In this document: positions 42,132-51,385 of the stretch, in pieces
Layout of the letters: the number at the start of each line of letters is the position of its first letter
How positions within the stretch are numbered: position 1 is the stretch's first letter
NCBI GenBank assembly: GCA_963801055.1
Contig: CAWDDE010000007.1
Location: 1 to 64,000 of the forward strand
Direction: 5' to 3'
Origin: DASUPK01 sp963801055
GTDB taxonomy: Bacteria; Actinomycetota; Thermoleophilia; Solirubrobacterales; 70-9
Length of the DNA: 64,000 nt
Notes under the pieces: generated by a model
What the model was told of the DNA's origin: nothing
What the model saw: the letters and a program-made list of their open reading frames with translations, nothing else
Database searches by the model: none
Position numbers and translations under genes: made by a program

Positions 42132-42901
42132 GCCGTCGCCTCCTCGACTTCCTCGACCGCGCGCCGCCCGGCGGCGACGGTCTTCATGTAGACGTCTTCG
42201 AGGGTGGCGGCGTCGAAGGTCTCCTTGAGGCCGGCGGCGGTGTCGCGGGCCATGATCCGCCCGCCGCCGATCAGCGCAATCTCCTCGCAGAGCGCCTCTG
42301 CCTCCTCGAGGTAGTGGGTGGTGAGCAGGATCGTTGTGCCGCGCTCGTGCAGGCGGCGGATGTAGCGCCAGAGCTCGTGGCGGAGCTCCAGGTCGACGCC
42401 GGCGGTCGGCTCGTCGAGGATCACCAGGCGCGGCTCGTGCAGCAGCGCGCGGGCGAGGAGCAGGCGGCGGCGCATCCCGCCGGAGAGCTTGGGCGCGCGC
42501 ACGTCGCGCTTGGCGCGCAGGTCGAAGACGTCGATCATGTCCTCGGCCCGCTCGGCGGCCGCCGCGCCGCTCATCCCGTAATAGCCGCCGTGGTAGACGA
42601 GCGTCTCGCGGACGGTCAGGAAGCGGTCGAGGTTGGGCTCCTGCTCGGCGACGCCGATCAGGCGCCGCGCCTCCATCGAGCCTCCGGGGTGGCCGAAGAC
42701 GGTGATCTCGCCGCCGGTTAGCCGGATCAGGTTGCAGACCGCGCTGATCAGCGTTGTCTTGCCGGCGCCGTTCGGGCCGAGCAGCCCGAAGAAGCTGCCG
42801 GCCGGCACCTCGAGGTCGAGGGCGTCGAGGGCGAGAGTGCCGTCGTCGTAGCGCTTGGTGAGTCCGCGCAGCTTGAGCGCCGGGGTGCCGGATGCCTTCA
42901 T
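42128..42901 (-). CDS. ABC exporter ATP-binding protein
   Basis: This is a 257-residue ATPase: Walker A GPNGAGKTTL, Q-loop VAEQEPNLDRFLTVRETLV, signature LSGGMRRRLLLARAL, Walker B LVILDEPTAGVD, and TTHYLEEAEALC. It is DrrA/CcmA-like, the type partnering ABC-2 permeases for drug or lipid export. ATG 42901 (MKASG) is chosen; the open frame further upstream lacks coding character. First gene of a three-gene operon with 4-nt overlaps. Confidence 0.93.
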   Translation of the reverse strand: MKASGTPALKLRGLTKRYDDGTLALDALDLEVPAGSFFGLLGPNGAGKTTLISAVCNLIRLTGGEITVFGHPGGSMEARRLIGVAEQEPNLDRFLTVRETLVYHGGYYGMSGAAAAERAEDMIDVFDLRAKRDVRAPKLSGGMRRRLLLARALLHEPRLVILDEPTAGVDLELRHELWRYIRRLHERGTTILLTTHYLEEAEALCEEIALIGGGRIMARDTAAGLKETFDAATLEDVYMKTVAAGRRAVEEVEEATA

Positions 42902-43181
42902 GTCCCCATGATTGCGAAGCCACCCCCCCGGTAGGCACGGCTTGGCGTCATCGCTCGATGGCGGAATACCCTCGGCGCTCGGGCGATCGCATCGAGAGGG
43001 GTTGGAAGTGGGGCGAGCAAGTGAAGAGTTCGAGTTGAGCCGCACCCCGGACCTGTGCGATACACGCATCGCGCGGGCCTCCGGCACCAACGTCGTCTTG
43101 GTGAGGCGTGTGCGCGAACGGCTCGGTGCGTACCCGACGCGGCCGGTCTGACGCTCGACGGCGTCGTTCCGCTGCGGTCGG

Positions 43182-43481
43182 CTACGGCTGCACGATCTCC
43201 AGGACCGCCACCTCGTAATGCTCGACCGAGGCCCTCTCGTCGGATCCCGTCACCTCCTCGCGAACCCGCGTCGCCTCGTCCTCGCTCGCCCGCATCGCGT
43301 CGTCGTCCTCCCACAGCGAGATGACGACGATCGACCCGCTCTCCCGGTCGGTGAGGAAGACGACGCCCCGCATGCCCTCGGTCTGCCCGGGCTCGGTCGG
43401 CAACACGTGCTTCTTCTGCTGCAGGTTCTCGTCGATGGTCTCGGGCGCCGCGCCCTGGTATCGCGTCATACGGGCATGCAT
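43182..43481 (-). CDS. Antibiotic biosynthesis monooxygenase-like protein
   Basis: This is a 99-residue single-domain protein: ARMTRYQGAAPETIDENLQQ, GVVFLTDRESGSIVVISLWE, DDDAMRASEDEATRVREEV, VEHYEVAVLEI. This is the dimeric alpha+beta barrel (ABM/EthD) pattern. AGGAGG lies 5 nt before the ATG. Cofactor-free oxygenase or haem-related roles are known in the superfamily; nothing here chooses between them. Confidence 0.82.
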   Translation of the reverse strand: MHARMTRYQGAAPETIDENLQQKKHVLPTEPGQTEGMRGVVFLTDRESGSIVVISLWEDDDAMRASEDEATRVREEVTGSDERASVEHYEVAVLEIVQP

Positions 43482-43563
43482 TTCGACCTCCTGTCCGCTC
43501 GGAATCTCGCCTGAACCCCTGACCCTATTCGCGGGGATAGGGTGAAGCAATGGAGGTCGCGGC

Positions 43564-43773
43564 CTAGTCCTGGTCGCGTTCGTCTGGGAGCTCTTCGGGT
43601 CGCTGCTCGACCTGCCCAGTTGGACCGTCGATCTGACGCCGTTCCACCAGGTCGCTCTGGTCCCGGCCGAGTCGTTCAATGCCGGAGCGGCAATAGTGAT
43701 GGTGGTGATCGCGGTCCTTGCCATGCTTTCCTCCGTGCGGCTCTTCGAACGACGCGACCTGACCGGGGCATGA
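43564..43773 (+). pseudogene. C-terminal remnant of an ABC exporter permease
   Basis: An open frame of 69 codons with no start reads LVLVAFVWELFGSLLDLPSW, VDLTPFHQVALVPAESFNAG, then a membrane helix (IVMVVIAVLAMLSSVRLF) and ERRDLTGA. This matches the end of polyketide-antibiotic ABC permeases (LxLPxWxLDLSPFxHVPxxP ... RRDL). The frame is closed by TGA just upstream, so the 5' part is gone. Its TGA overlaps the NDH-2 start (ATGA). Confidence 0.65.
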
Positions 43774-45119
43774 CCGAGAACGGCCGCCACAGGGTGGTGG
43801 TGATCGGCGGCGGCTTCGGCGGCCTGCAGGCCGTCCATCACCTCCGCCGCGCGCCCGTCGAGGTGACTCTGATCGATCGCCGCAACTTCCACCTCTTCCA
43901 GCCGCTGAGCTACCAGGTCGCGACGGCGGCGCTGTCGGCGACCGAGATCTGTTTCCCGCTGCGCTGGATCTTTAGGCGCTACCGGAACGTCCAGGTGCTG
44001 ATGGGCACGGTGACCGAGTTCGACCTGGAAGTGCGGAAGGTTCGCGTCGAGCCCGATGCCGGCGATCGGGGGCCGTTCTCGGTCCCCTACGACTCGCTGA
44101 TCGTCGCCGGCGGCTCGCATTACGCCTACTTTGGCCACGACGAGTGGCAGGAGATCGCCCGCGAGGTCAAGTCGCTGGAGAGCGCGCTGGCGGTGCGCGC
44201 GCAGATCCTGAGCGCCTTTGAGGCCGCCGAGCTCGAGACGGACGAGGAGCGGCGGCGCGCCTGGCTCACCTTCGTGGTCGTCGGCGGCGGGCCGACCGGC
44301 GTCGAGATGGCCGGCCAGATCGGGGAGCTCGCCCGCGACACCCTGCGGCACGAGTTCCGCAACATGGACCCGCGCGAGGGGAGGGTGCTGCTGGTCGAGA
44401 CAGTCGATCGGCTGCTGACCACGTTTCCGCCCAAGCTCTCGGCGAAGGCCGCTCACTCCCTCGAGCACCTCGGGGTGACGCCGTTGCTCGGCCACACCGT
44501 GGTGGACATAGACGAGCACGGGGTGACGGTGGAGGACTCGGGTCAGCGCCAGGACCGGATCCCCGCCCGCACGGTGATCTGGGCGGCCGGGGTAACGGCC
44601 TCCTCCGTCGCCAGCCAGCTCGGCGAGTCCACGGGCGCCGAGGTCGACAGGGCCGGACGGGTCTCGGTCGCGCCCGACCTCACTCTGCCCGGCCATCCCG
44701 AGGTGTTCGCTCTCGGCGACATGGTCCGCGTCCTCGACGAGAGGGGCGAGCCACAGGAGCTGCTGGGTGTGGCGCCGGTCGCCATGCAGGAGGGCCGTTA
44801 CGCGGCCAACGTCGTGAAGGCCCGCCTGCGGGGCGGAGAGTACGAGCCTTTCCGCTACCGCGACAAGGGCAACGTCGCCACGATCGGCCGGGCGCGTGCC
44901 GTCGCCGACGTCAAGGGGCTCAAGGTCAGCGGCTTCCCGGCCTGGTTGCTCTGGCTCGGGATCCACATCTGGTACCTGATCGGGTTCCAGAACCGGATCC
45001 TGGTCCTGATCCGCTGGTCGTTCAGCTTCTTCACCCGCGGCCGGGGCGGCCGGGTGATCGAGGAGTTCGAGGAGCCTGCGAAGGAGCCGGTCCAGCCTCT
45101 CCCGCGCGGCCGGCGTTAG
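43770..45119 (+). CDS. Type II NADH dehydrogenase (NDH-2-like FAD oxidoreductase)
   Basis: This is a 449-residue flavoprotein: N-terminal FAD-binding VVVIGGGFGGLQAVHHL, LIDRRNFHLFQPLSYQVATA, second dinucleotide (NADH) fold VVVGGGPTGVEMAGQIGELA, VIWAAGV and PEVFALGDMVRVLD. A C-terminal amphipathic/hydrophobic region (WLLWLGIHIWYLIGFQNRIL) attaches it to the membrane. It feeds electrons from NADH to the quinone pool without proton pumping. ATG 43770 overlaps the upstream permease remnant's TGA. Confidence 0.93.
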   Translation: MTENGRHRVVVIGGGFGGLQAVHHLRRAPVEVTLIDRRNFHLFQPLSYQVATAALSATEICFPLRWIFRRYRNVQVLMGTVTEFDLEVRKVRVEPDAGDRGPFSVPYDSLIVAGGSHYAYFGHDEWQEIAREVKSLESALAVRAQILSAFEAAELETDEERRRAWLTFVVVGGGPTGVEMAGQIGELARDTLRHEFRNMDPREGRVLLVETVDRLLTTFPPKLSAKAAHSLEHLGVTPLLGHTVVDIDEHGVTVEDSGQRQDRIPARTVIWAAGVTASSVASQLGESTGAEVDRAGRVSVAPDLTLPGHPEVFALGDMVRVLDERGEPQELLGVAPVAMQEGRYAANVVKARLRGGEYEPFRYRDKGNVATIGRARAVADVKGLKVSGFPAWLLWLGIHIWYLIGFQNRILVLIRWSFSFFTRGRGGRVIEEFEEPAKEPVQPLPRGRR

Positions 45120-45128
45120 GCTCGGCTT

Positions 45129-45461
45129 GTGGCCGGCCACAAGCGACTCGCCCGGCGCTTGTACGAGGCGTTCTCGGCGGGCGACCGCGACTTCTTCGAA
45201 GAGCACCTGGCGGACGACCTCATCTTCTCCAGCCCGCCCGACCCAGATCTCGACCGCGCGGGGTTCTTCGAGCGCTGCTGGCCCGGCGCCGGGCAGGGAC
45301 AGGGAATCGACATCGTCCGGCTGATCGAGTCGGGGGACGAGGTCGTCGTCACCTACGAGCTGAAGCGCCCGGACGGGAGCGGCGGCCGCAACACCGAGGT
45401 CCTCACCTTCAGCGGGGACGAGCTGAACCGGATCGAGGTCTACTTCGGCTGGGATCGGTAG
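45129..45461 (+). CDS. SnoaL-like nuclear transport factor 2 family protein
   Basis: This is a 110-residue single-domain protein: KRLARRLYEAFSAGDRDFFE, EHLADDLIFSSPPDPDLDRA, FFERCWPGAGQGQGIDIVRL, VVVTYELKRPDGSGGRNTEV, IEVYFGWD. It has the NTF2/SnoaL fold. GTG start, 9 nt after NDH-2. Ligand unknown. Confidence 0.85.
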   Translation: MAGHKRLARRLYEAFSAGDRDFFEEHLADDLIFSSPPDPDLDRAGFFERCWPGAGQGQGIDIVRLIESGDEVVVTYELKRPDGSGGRNTEVLTFSGDELNRIEVYFGWDR

Positions 45462-45498
45462 GGCGAAGGGTTAACTTTCCGCTCCGAGGAGTGAGGGA

Positions 45499-46995
45499 TT
45501 GATCTACCGCAGCCCCGAGCCCGACATCGAGATCCCCGACGTGACGCTGACCAAGCACGTCATCGGCGACGCCGCGGCGTGCGGCGACCATCCGGCGATC
45601 ATCGAGAGTACGACCGGCGAGACCACCACCTACTCCGAGCTCGCGGCCAAGGTGGATGCTGTCGCCGCGCTGCTCCAGTCAAGCGGGATCGCGAAGGGCG
45701 GCGTGGTCGGGCTAGCGGGGCCGAACAGCGCCGAGTGGGCGATCGCCTACCACGCCATCCTCCGAGCCGGCGCGATCGTCACTCCGATGAATCCACTGCT
45801 CACGCCAGAGGAAATCGAGCGGCAGGTGAGGGACTCGGGCGCCACCCTCGTAATCGACGATCCCGCGGGGTTCACCGCCGAGGCCGAGCCCGGCGCGAAG
45901 CCGGCAGAGGTCGAAGTCGATCCCGACGAGCTCGCCGTGCTGCCGTACTCGAGCGGGACCACTGGCCTGATGAAGGGCGTGATGCTCACCCACCGCAACC
46001 TGGTCGCGAACATCGAGCAGGCCTGGAACTCGATGCCGGTCACAGACGACGACACCCTGGTCGGCGTGCTGCCCTTTTTCCACATCTACGGCCAGACGGT
46101 GGTCCTCAACATGGGGCTCGCGAAGGGGTCCACGATCGTCACCATGCCCCGATTCGACCTCGACGAGCTGCTGGCGATCGTCGAGCGCCACGGTCTCACC
46201 TGGCTCCATGTCGCGCCGCCGGTGATCCTCGCTCTCGCCACCGCGCCCCAGGTAGAGGGCCGCGACTTCTCAAAGCTGAAGTTGGTGATCTCGGGGGCCG
46301 CGCCGCTCGACGGCGAGCTCGCGCGCCGTGCCGAGGAGCGGATCGGTGCGCCGATCCGCCAGGGCTATGGGATGACCGAGCTCAGCCCGGTGACCCACAA
46401 GAGCCGGCTGGCGAGGATCGAGGAGACGCCGCGCGGCAGCATCGGGGCGTTGATTCCGAACACCGAAGCGCGGCTGGTCGATCCGGAGACGGGCGAGGAC
46501 GTGGCGGCGGGAGAGGAGGGCGAGATCTGGATCCGCGGCCCACAGGTGATGAGGGGCTACCTCAACAACCCGGCGGCGACCTCGGAGACCCTCGTTGGCG
46601 ACGGCTGGCTCCGCACGGGCGACATCGGGCGGGTCGACTCGGGCGGCTTCTTCTACATCGTCGACCGGCTCAAGGAGCTGATCAAGTACAAGGGCTATCA
46701 GGTGCCGCCAGCCGAGCTCGAGGCGGTGCTCGTCTCACATCCGAAGGTGAAGGATGCCGGCGTGATCGGCGTGCCGATGGACGACGGGGGAGAAGCCCCG
46801 AAGGCATGCGTCGTCGTCGTCGACGACGGCCTCGAGCCCGACGAGCTGATCGCCTACGTCTCCGAGCGGGTCGCCCCCTACAAGCGGATCCGCGAGGTCG
46901 AGTTCGTCGACGAGATCCCGAAGTCGGCCTCGGGCAAGATCCTTCGACGGGTGCTGCGCGAGCAGCACGCCAGTCCGAAGATCCGCGCCTCCTAG
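45499..46995 (+). CDS. Acyl-CoA synthetase (AMP-forming, 4-coumarate/fatty acid CoA ligase-like)
   Basis: This is a 498-residue ANL-superfamily ligase. Motifs: AMP-binding YSSGTTGLMKGVMLTHRN, GYGMTELSPVTH (substrate/adenine loop), GWLRTGDIG, DRLKELIKYKGYQVPPAELE (hinge) and the catalytic Lys in PKSASGKILRR. It activates a carboxylic acid via an acyl-AMP. The size and hinge match 4CL-like enzymes rather than acetyl-CoA synthetase. TTG start with GAGGAGTGAGG upstream. The substrate is not predictable from the sequence alone. Confidence 0.93.
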   Translation: MIYRSPEPDIEIPDVTLTKHVIGDAAACGDHPAIIESTTGETTTYSELAAKVDAVAALLQSSGIAKGGVVGLAGPNSAEWAIAYHAILRAGAIVTPMNPLLTPEEIERQVRDSGATLVIDDPAGFTAEAEPGAKPAEVEVDPDELAVLPYSSGTTGLMKGVMLTHRNLVANIEQAWNSMPVTDDDTLVGVLPFFHIYGQTVVLNMGLAKGSTIVTMPRFDLDELLAIVERHGLTWLHVAPPVILALATAPQVEGRDFSKLKLVISGAAPLDGELARRAEERIGAPIRQGYGMTELSPVTHKSRLARIEETPRGSIGALIPNTEARLVDPETGEDVAAGEEGEIWIRGPQVMRGYLNNPAATSETLVGDGWLRTGDIGRVDSGGFFYIVDRLKELIKYKGYQVPPAELEAVLVSHPKVKDAGVIGVPMDDGGEAPKACVVVVDDGLEPDELIAYVSERVAPYKRIREVEFVDEIPKSASGKILRRVLREQHASPKIRAS

Positions 46996-47011
46996 GACCC
47001 GCGTCTGAGGC

Positions 47012-47164
47012 TCAACTGTTCGGCGTCGAGGGGGGCGCGCCAGCCTTGAGCAGTGTCGCCAGGTAAATCACCAGCTTGGCCTTGCCCTTGTTGGCGGCCT
47101 GATGGATGGTCGAGGGCTGCTCGACGATCCACTCGCCCGCGTTGATCCGCCCGGTCTGCCCGCT
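47012..47164 (-). pseudogene. C-terminal remnant of a cupin gene
   Basis: A minus-strand frame reads GRINAGEWIVEQPSTIHQAA, then NKGKAKLVIYLATLLKAGAP and PSTPNS before TGA. GEWIVEQPxTxHQAxNKG with LATL is the last third of small cupin proteins, including one metal-site His (IHQA). No start or N-terminal strands are left; the intact antiporter gene begins at 47191. Truncation is therefore clear; the family assignment is by pattern. Confidence 0.6.
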
Positions 47165-47190
47165 CCGACGAGAGCGCCAGAATTACCCCG

Positions 47191-48777
47191 GTGAACGAAC
47201 TGCAGATCTTCCTGGCTGCGCTCTTCGTCTCTGCCGCCGGGCTGAACGCCGTCGCCAACTGGCTGAAGGTGCCGTACCCGATTCCGCTGGTGATCGGCGG
47301 GCTCGTGCTGGGGCTGATCCCGGGGATCCCGGACATCCACCTCGACCCGGACCTGGTCCTCCTGGTCTTCCTGCCGCCGTTGCTATACGCGTCGGCCTTC
47401 TTCGCCGACCTGCGCAGCCTGCGCGCCGACGCTCGCGTGATCTCGCTGAACGCGATCGGGCTCGTTCTGGTCACGGCGGGCGCGGTCGCGGTGATCGCAC
47501 ACGAAGTGATCGGCCTCCCCTGGGCGATGTCCTTCGTCCTCGGCGCAATCGTCTCCCCCACGGATCCGGCGGCCGCGACCGCGGTGATGCGGCGGGTGGG
47601 CGCCCCGCGGCGGATGGTCAACGTGCTCGAGGGAGAGAGCCTGGTCAACGACGCCACCGCGCTGGTGGCCTACAAGGTCGCGGTCGCCGTCGCGATCGGG
47701 GAGAGCGTCTCGGCCGGCCATACCGTGCTCACCTTCTTCGGCGACGCGGCGGGAGGGATAGCGATCGGTCTTGTTGTCGGCTGGGCGATCGCCGAGGTCC
47801 GCAAGCGTGTCAGCGACGTCAACACCGAGCTGACGATCTCGCTGTTCAGTGCGTACGGCGCCTTCGTGCCCGCGGACCAGATCGGCGTTTCCGGCGTTCT
47901 TGCCGTGGTGACGTGCGGACTGGTCCTGGGCTTCCGCGCCCCAGAGATCGCCTCGCCCGAGAGCCGGATGCAGGGCTTCGCCCTCTGGTCGATCCTCACC
48001 TTCCTGATCAACGCGACGCTGTTCATCCTGATCGGCCTGCAGCTGCCGACGATCGTGGACGGGCTGAGCAGCAGGCCGGCTGGCGAGGTGGTGGGCTACG
48101 CGGCGGCCGTCTGCGCGGCGGTGATATTGGTCCGCTTCGTCTGGAACTTTGCGATGACCGCGCTGATCAGGGCGATCGACCGACGACCGTCGCAGCGCGC
48201 GCGGCGCGCCGGCTGGCGGGTCAGGGTGATCGGGAGCTGGTCCGGCATGCGGGGCGCGGTCTCGCTGGCGGCTGCCCTGGCGCTGCCTCTGCACACCAAC
48301 GCGGGGGATCCGCTCCCCGGCCGCGACCTGATCCAGTTCATCACCTTCTCGCTGATCCTGGTGACGGTGGTGGGGCAGGGCCTGACCCTACCGTGGCTGA
48401 TCCGCAAACTCGGTGCAGTCGAGGAGGGCACCGAGGAGGAGAACGAGGAGACCCGGGCCCGGCTGGTGATCGCGCGGGCCGCGCTCGAGCGTGTCGATGA
48501 GCTCGAGAACGAGGACTGGACTCGCGAGGCGACGATCGATCGCGTCCGCCAGCTCTATCAATTCCGACAGCGCCGATTCAAGATCCGCGCGGGGAAGATC
48601 CAGGACGAGGACGGGCTCGAGGAGAGCTCGCTCGCCTTCCAGCGGCTGATGCACGAGATCTACGCCGTCCAGCGCCGGGAGCTCGTCCGGCTTCGCAACA
48701 CGCGCGAGATCAGCGCCGAGGTCATGCGCCGGGTAGAGCGGGAGCTCGACCTGGAGGAGGAGCGGCTCGAGGTCTAG
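47191..48777 (+). CDS. Na+/H+ antiporter, CPA1 (NhaP/NHE) family
   Basis: This is a 528-residue membrane protein with about twelve helices in the first 410 residues. Conserved CPA1 features: FLPPLLYASAFFADLRSLRA, GAIVSPTDPAAATAV, EGESLVNDATALVAYKVAVA (the ND ion-binding site) and GSWSGMRGAVSLAAALALP. The last 115 residues are a charged cytoplasmic helical tail (IARAALERVDELENEDW to ELDLEEERLEV). It should exchange Na+ or K+ for protons. GTG start. Confidence 0.94.
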   Translation: MNELQIFLAALFVSAAGLNAVANWLKVPYPIPLVIGGLVLGLIPGIPDIHLDPDLVLLVFLPPLLYASAFFADLRSLRADARVISLNAIGLVLVTAGAVAVIAHEVIGLPWAMSFVLGAIVSPTDPAAATAVMRRVGAPRRMVNVLEGESLVNDATALVAYKVAVAVAIGESVSAGHTVLTFFGDAAGGIAIGLVVGWAIAEVRKRVSDVNTELTISLFSAYGAFVPADQIGVSGVLAVVTCGLVLGFRAPEIASPESRMQGFALWSILTFLINATLFILIGLQLPTIVDGLSSRPAGEVVGYAAAVCAAVILVRFVWNFAMTALIRAIDRRPSQRARRAGWRVRVIGSWSGMRGAVSLAAALALPLHTNAGDPLPGRDLIQFITFSLILVTVVGQGLTLPWLIRKLGAVEEGTEEENEETRARLVIARAALERVDELENEDWTREATIDRVRQLYQFRQRRFKIRAGKIQDEDGLEESSLAFQRLMHEIYAVQRRELVRLRNTREISAEVMRRVERELDLEEERLEV

Positions 48778-48787
48778 CTACGGCGGG

Positions 48788-49855
48788 TCAGTCGCCCGGC
48801 GAGAGAACGTGTCCAACCGCCGGGTCGGATTTGCCGTCGAGCAGCTCTCGGTAGATGCGCTCGACGTCCTCGGGGCCGGAGCCGTGCTCGACTCGGAGCC
48901 AGTCCCGGGTCCACTCGACATAGGGGTTCCAGGTCTCGGCGAGCCGCTCGTTGACGCCCTCGCCACCCCAGTCCTCCCTGCGCTTGCGCAGGCGGTCCGG
49001 CGCGAAGAAGAAGACCGGCTTCGGGCCGGCCAGTTCCGCGCCGCCCCCGAGATCCTCGCGATGGGTGAGGCCCACCGCGGCGCTGTGCTTGAGCCGATCG
49101 CTCCAGTGCCCGTGGACGGCGCTTCGGACCCTTGCGTCGCCGGACATGTCCACGTAGACGGCTGGGTCCCGATCGAGCGACTCGAGCTCCTCATATGGCA
49201 CGACCCGGTCGTAGACGCCGAGCGACTCGGTGAACTCGACGTTCTGCGGCGAGGTCAGCCCGACCACCTCGATCCCTTCCCGTTTGTCGAGCAGGTAGGC
49301 GAGCGCCGAGGAGGTGCGGCTCGAGGCCGAGGAGAGCACAGCCGCCTTGGCGCCGAAGAACCCCTCGTCGTCGAGGAAGTCATCGATCAGGAACGACGTG
49401 AAATAGAGGGGCCAGAGCAGCATCTGCTGGTCCTCGTTGCGCTCCTCGTACAGGGGCAGCCCCGCCACCCGGATGTAGCGGTTGTAGGCGGCCGGCAGCT
49501 CGGCGCGATGGGGGGTGGTGTCGACGAAGTCTTGTGGGCTCGCCCGGTCCGGCCGGACGACCAGGTGGGAGGCGGGGGGCAGGTAGCCGAAGATGCGCGT
49601 GCCCTCCGGCACGCCGTTCGCCATGCTGGCAGTGACGTCGGCGAATCCCCAGACCGGCATCCGCACCCAGCCGTCCCCGGCCGGGAAGAAGTCCCAGTAG
49701 TTCATCTCGTCGCCCATCACCGCATAGGTGATGTTGTTGGTGGTCAGGCCGAAGCTGTCGACTCCCAGGAGGACCTCGCCGTCTTCGAGCTCGGGCGGCT
49801 TCGGGTCCTCGAAGCGGATCTCGTGTAGATCGTCGCGCTTGATCTGAAAGTCGAT
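48788..49855 (-). CDS. DUF2855-family protein, non-canonical start
   Basis: This is a protein of about 355 residues resembling the MDR fold: DFQIKRDDLHEIRFEDPKPP, DGEVLLGVDSFGLTTNNITY, YWDFFPAGDGWVRMPVWGFA, VLSSASSRTSSALAYLL (nucleotide-loop position), VVGLTSPQNVEFTESLG and YDRVVPYEEL. The conserved N-terminus extends 45 codons upstream of the first GTG/ATG (49720) to a TAG. Within it the only plausible start is ATC at 49855, with GGAGG 14 nt upstream. Starting at 49720 would remove two conserved strands. Function unknown. Confidence 0.8.
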   Translation of the reverse strand: MDFQIKRDDLHEIRFEDPKPPELEDGEVLLGVDSFGLTTNNITYAVMGDEMNYWDFFPAGDGWVRMPVWGFADVTASMANGVPEGTRIFGYLPPASHLVVRPDRASPQDFVDTTPHRAELPAAYNRYIRVAGLPLYEERNEDQQMLLWPLYFTSFLIDDFLDDEGFFGAKAAVLSSASSRTSSALAYLLDKREGIEVVGLTSPQNVEFTESLGVYDRVVPYEELESLDRDPAVYVDMSGDARVRSAVHGHWSDRLKHSAAVGLTHREDLGGGAELAGPKPVFFFAPDRLRKRREDWGGEGVNERLAETWNPYVEWTRDWLRVEHGSGPEDVERIYRELLDGKSDPAVGHVLSPGD

Positions 49856-50017
49856 GGCCGCAGCCTAATCCTCCGATCCCGCCGCTCGGGCCCGGGTCTC
49901 AGCAAAATAAAGATCCGCAAAGACTGCACTTCCTGGCGCGCTCGCAGGTTTAGTCGGCGGATGATGCGGGGAAACCGACTTCTTCGGAAACTGCCGACGA
50001 GATTGGAGGCCGGACCA

Positions 50018-51385
50018 ATGAACGGACGGCTTTCTGCGCTCGATGATTCCTTCCTGGCGGTCGAGAATGCCAGTGCCCACATGCACGTTGGTTGGGCCGC
50101 GGCGTTCGGCAAGCCAGAGGGGCACCAGGCGCCTCGATTCAACGAGTTGCGGGAGCACATAGCGAGCAGGCTCAGTCGCGCCCCCCGCTACAGACAGCGG
50201 ATCGCATCTGTTCCGTTCGGGCTGAACGCGCCCATCTGGGTCGATGACCAGCGCTTCGACGTCAACCGGCACGTAGTCGAGTCGAGCGCTACGCGGTTTG
50301 CGGACCTCGTCGATTCATGCATGTCGACGCAGCTGCGGCGCGATCGCCCCCTCTGGCAGATCTGCATCGCCGACCGGCTCGAGGACGGCCGCATCGGGGT
50401 CGTTGGGAAGGCCCACCACTGCATGGTCGACGGCATCGCCGCGGTCGAGCTCGCTTCGCTCCTGCTCGATCCAAGTCCCGATCCCCCACCTCCGGAATCC
50501 GAGGAGTGGCGGCCGAGGCAGGCGCCCGGCCCGGCCCGGCGGCTGATCGTCGGCCTCCTTGACCTGATCAGGGAGGAGGCTTCGCTTGCGAAGCTCCCGG
50601 CGCGGCTGATGCGCTCCCCGGCCCGGATCGGAGAGCTGATCGAGCCGGCACGCCGCGCTCGCGACGCCCTCGCTCACTCGCTACGCCCCTCTGAGCCGCG
50701 GGACCCGCTCAACCAACCGATCACGGGCGCGCGCCACCTCGCCTGGTTCAGCCGTCCGCTCGCCGACCTGAAGCGGATCGGGGGCCCGTTCGGCGCCTCG
50801 GTGAACGACGTCCTGCTGGCCGTCTCGGCCGGCGGGGTCCGCAGCTTCCTCAACAGCCGAAACCGCGAGCCCGCCCCGCTCAAGACGATGGTTCCAGTCA
50901 ACGTGCGGGACGCAGGCCAGGAGACGGAGCTCGGCAACAGGATCTCCTTCGTCTTCGTCGACCTGCCCTGCGACGAGCCCGATCCGATCCGCCGGCTGCA
51001 GGATGTGCGCCTCGAGATGACCGAGCGCAAGGAGGCCGGCATCCCCGAAGGCGGCGACGCTGCGATGGCCGCGGTCAAGTATCTGCCGCGCATGGCGCAG
51101 CACGCCCTCACACGCAGAATCGCAAGCCCACGGACCTTCAACCTCACCGTCTCGAACATCCCGGGCCCACGCGAGCCGATGTACATGCTGGGCTGCGAGC
51201 TGGAGGCGGCGTACCCGGTGGTGCCGATCGCCGACAAGCACGCGCTCTCGATCGGCATGACCACCATCGGGGACGAGGCCTGCTTTGGCCTCTATGCGGC
51301 GAGCGAGACGCTGCCGGACTCCGATGAGCTCGCCGACGCAGTCAGCGCGTCGATCGACGAGCTCCTCGAGCACGTCACCACCTAG
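50018..51385 (+). CDS. Wax ester synthase/diacylglycerol acyltransferase (WS/DGAT)
   Basis: This is a 455-residue acyltransferase. RLSALDDSFLAVENASAHMH is the N-terminal signature; the active site HHCMVDG (HHxxxDG) is at about residues 138-144; TFNLTVSNIPGPREPMYMLG is the conserved C-terminal block; and TTIGDEACFGLYA follows. It transfers acyl-CoA groups to diacylglycerol or alcohols, making storage lipids. ATG 50018 is chosen because GGAGG stands 8 nt upstream. Confidence 0.94.
   Translation: MNGRLSALDDSFLAVENASAHMHVGWAAAFGKPEGHQAPRFNELREHIASRLSRAPRYRQRIASVPFGLNAPIWVDDQRFDVNRHVVESSATRFADLVDSCMSTQLRRDRPLWQICIADRLEDGRIGVVGKAHHCMVDGIAAVELASLLLDPSPDPPPPESEEWRPRQAPGPARRLIVGLLDLIREEASLAKLPARLMRSPARIGELIEPARRARDALAHSLRPSEPRDPLNQPITGARHLAWFSRPLADLKRIGGPFGASVNDVLLAVSAGGVRSFLNSRNREPAPLKTMVPVNVRDAGQETELGNRISFVFVDLPCDEPDPIRRLQDVRLEMTERKEAGIPEGGDAAMAAVKYLPRMAQHALTRRIASPRTFNLTVSNIPGPREPMYMLGCELEAAYPVVPIADKHALSIGMTTIGDEACFGLYAASETLPDSDELADAVSASIDELLEHVTT

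Noticed and set aside
42902..43181. Possible gene between the ABC ATPase and the monooxygenase-like gene
   Set aside because: Short frames only, with no recognisable features; treated as promoter-containing spacer.
43485..45206. Upstream part of the 674-codon minus-strand frame over NDH-2
   Set aside because: Only the last 99 codons (43182-43481) are coding; the rest is antisense to a clear NDH-2 gene.
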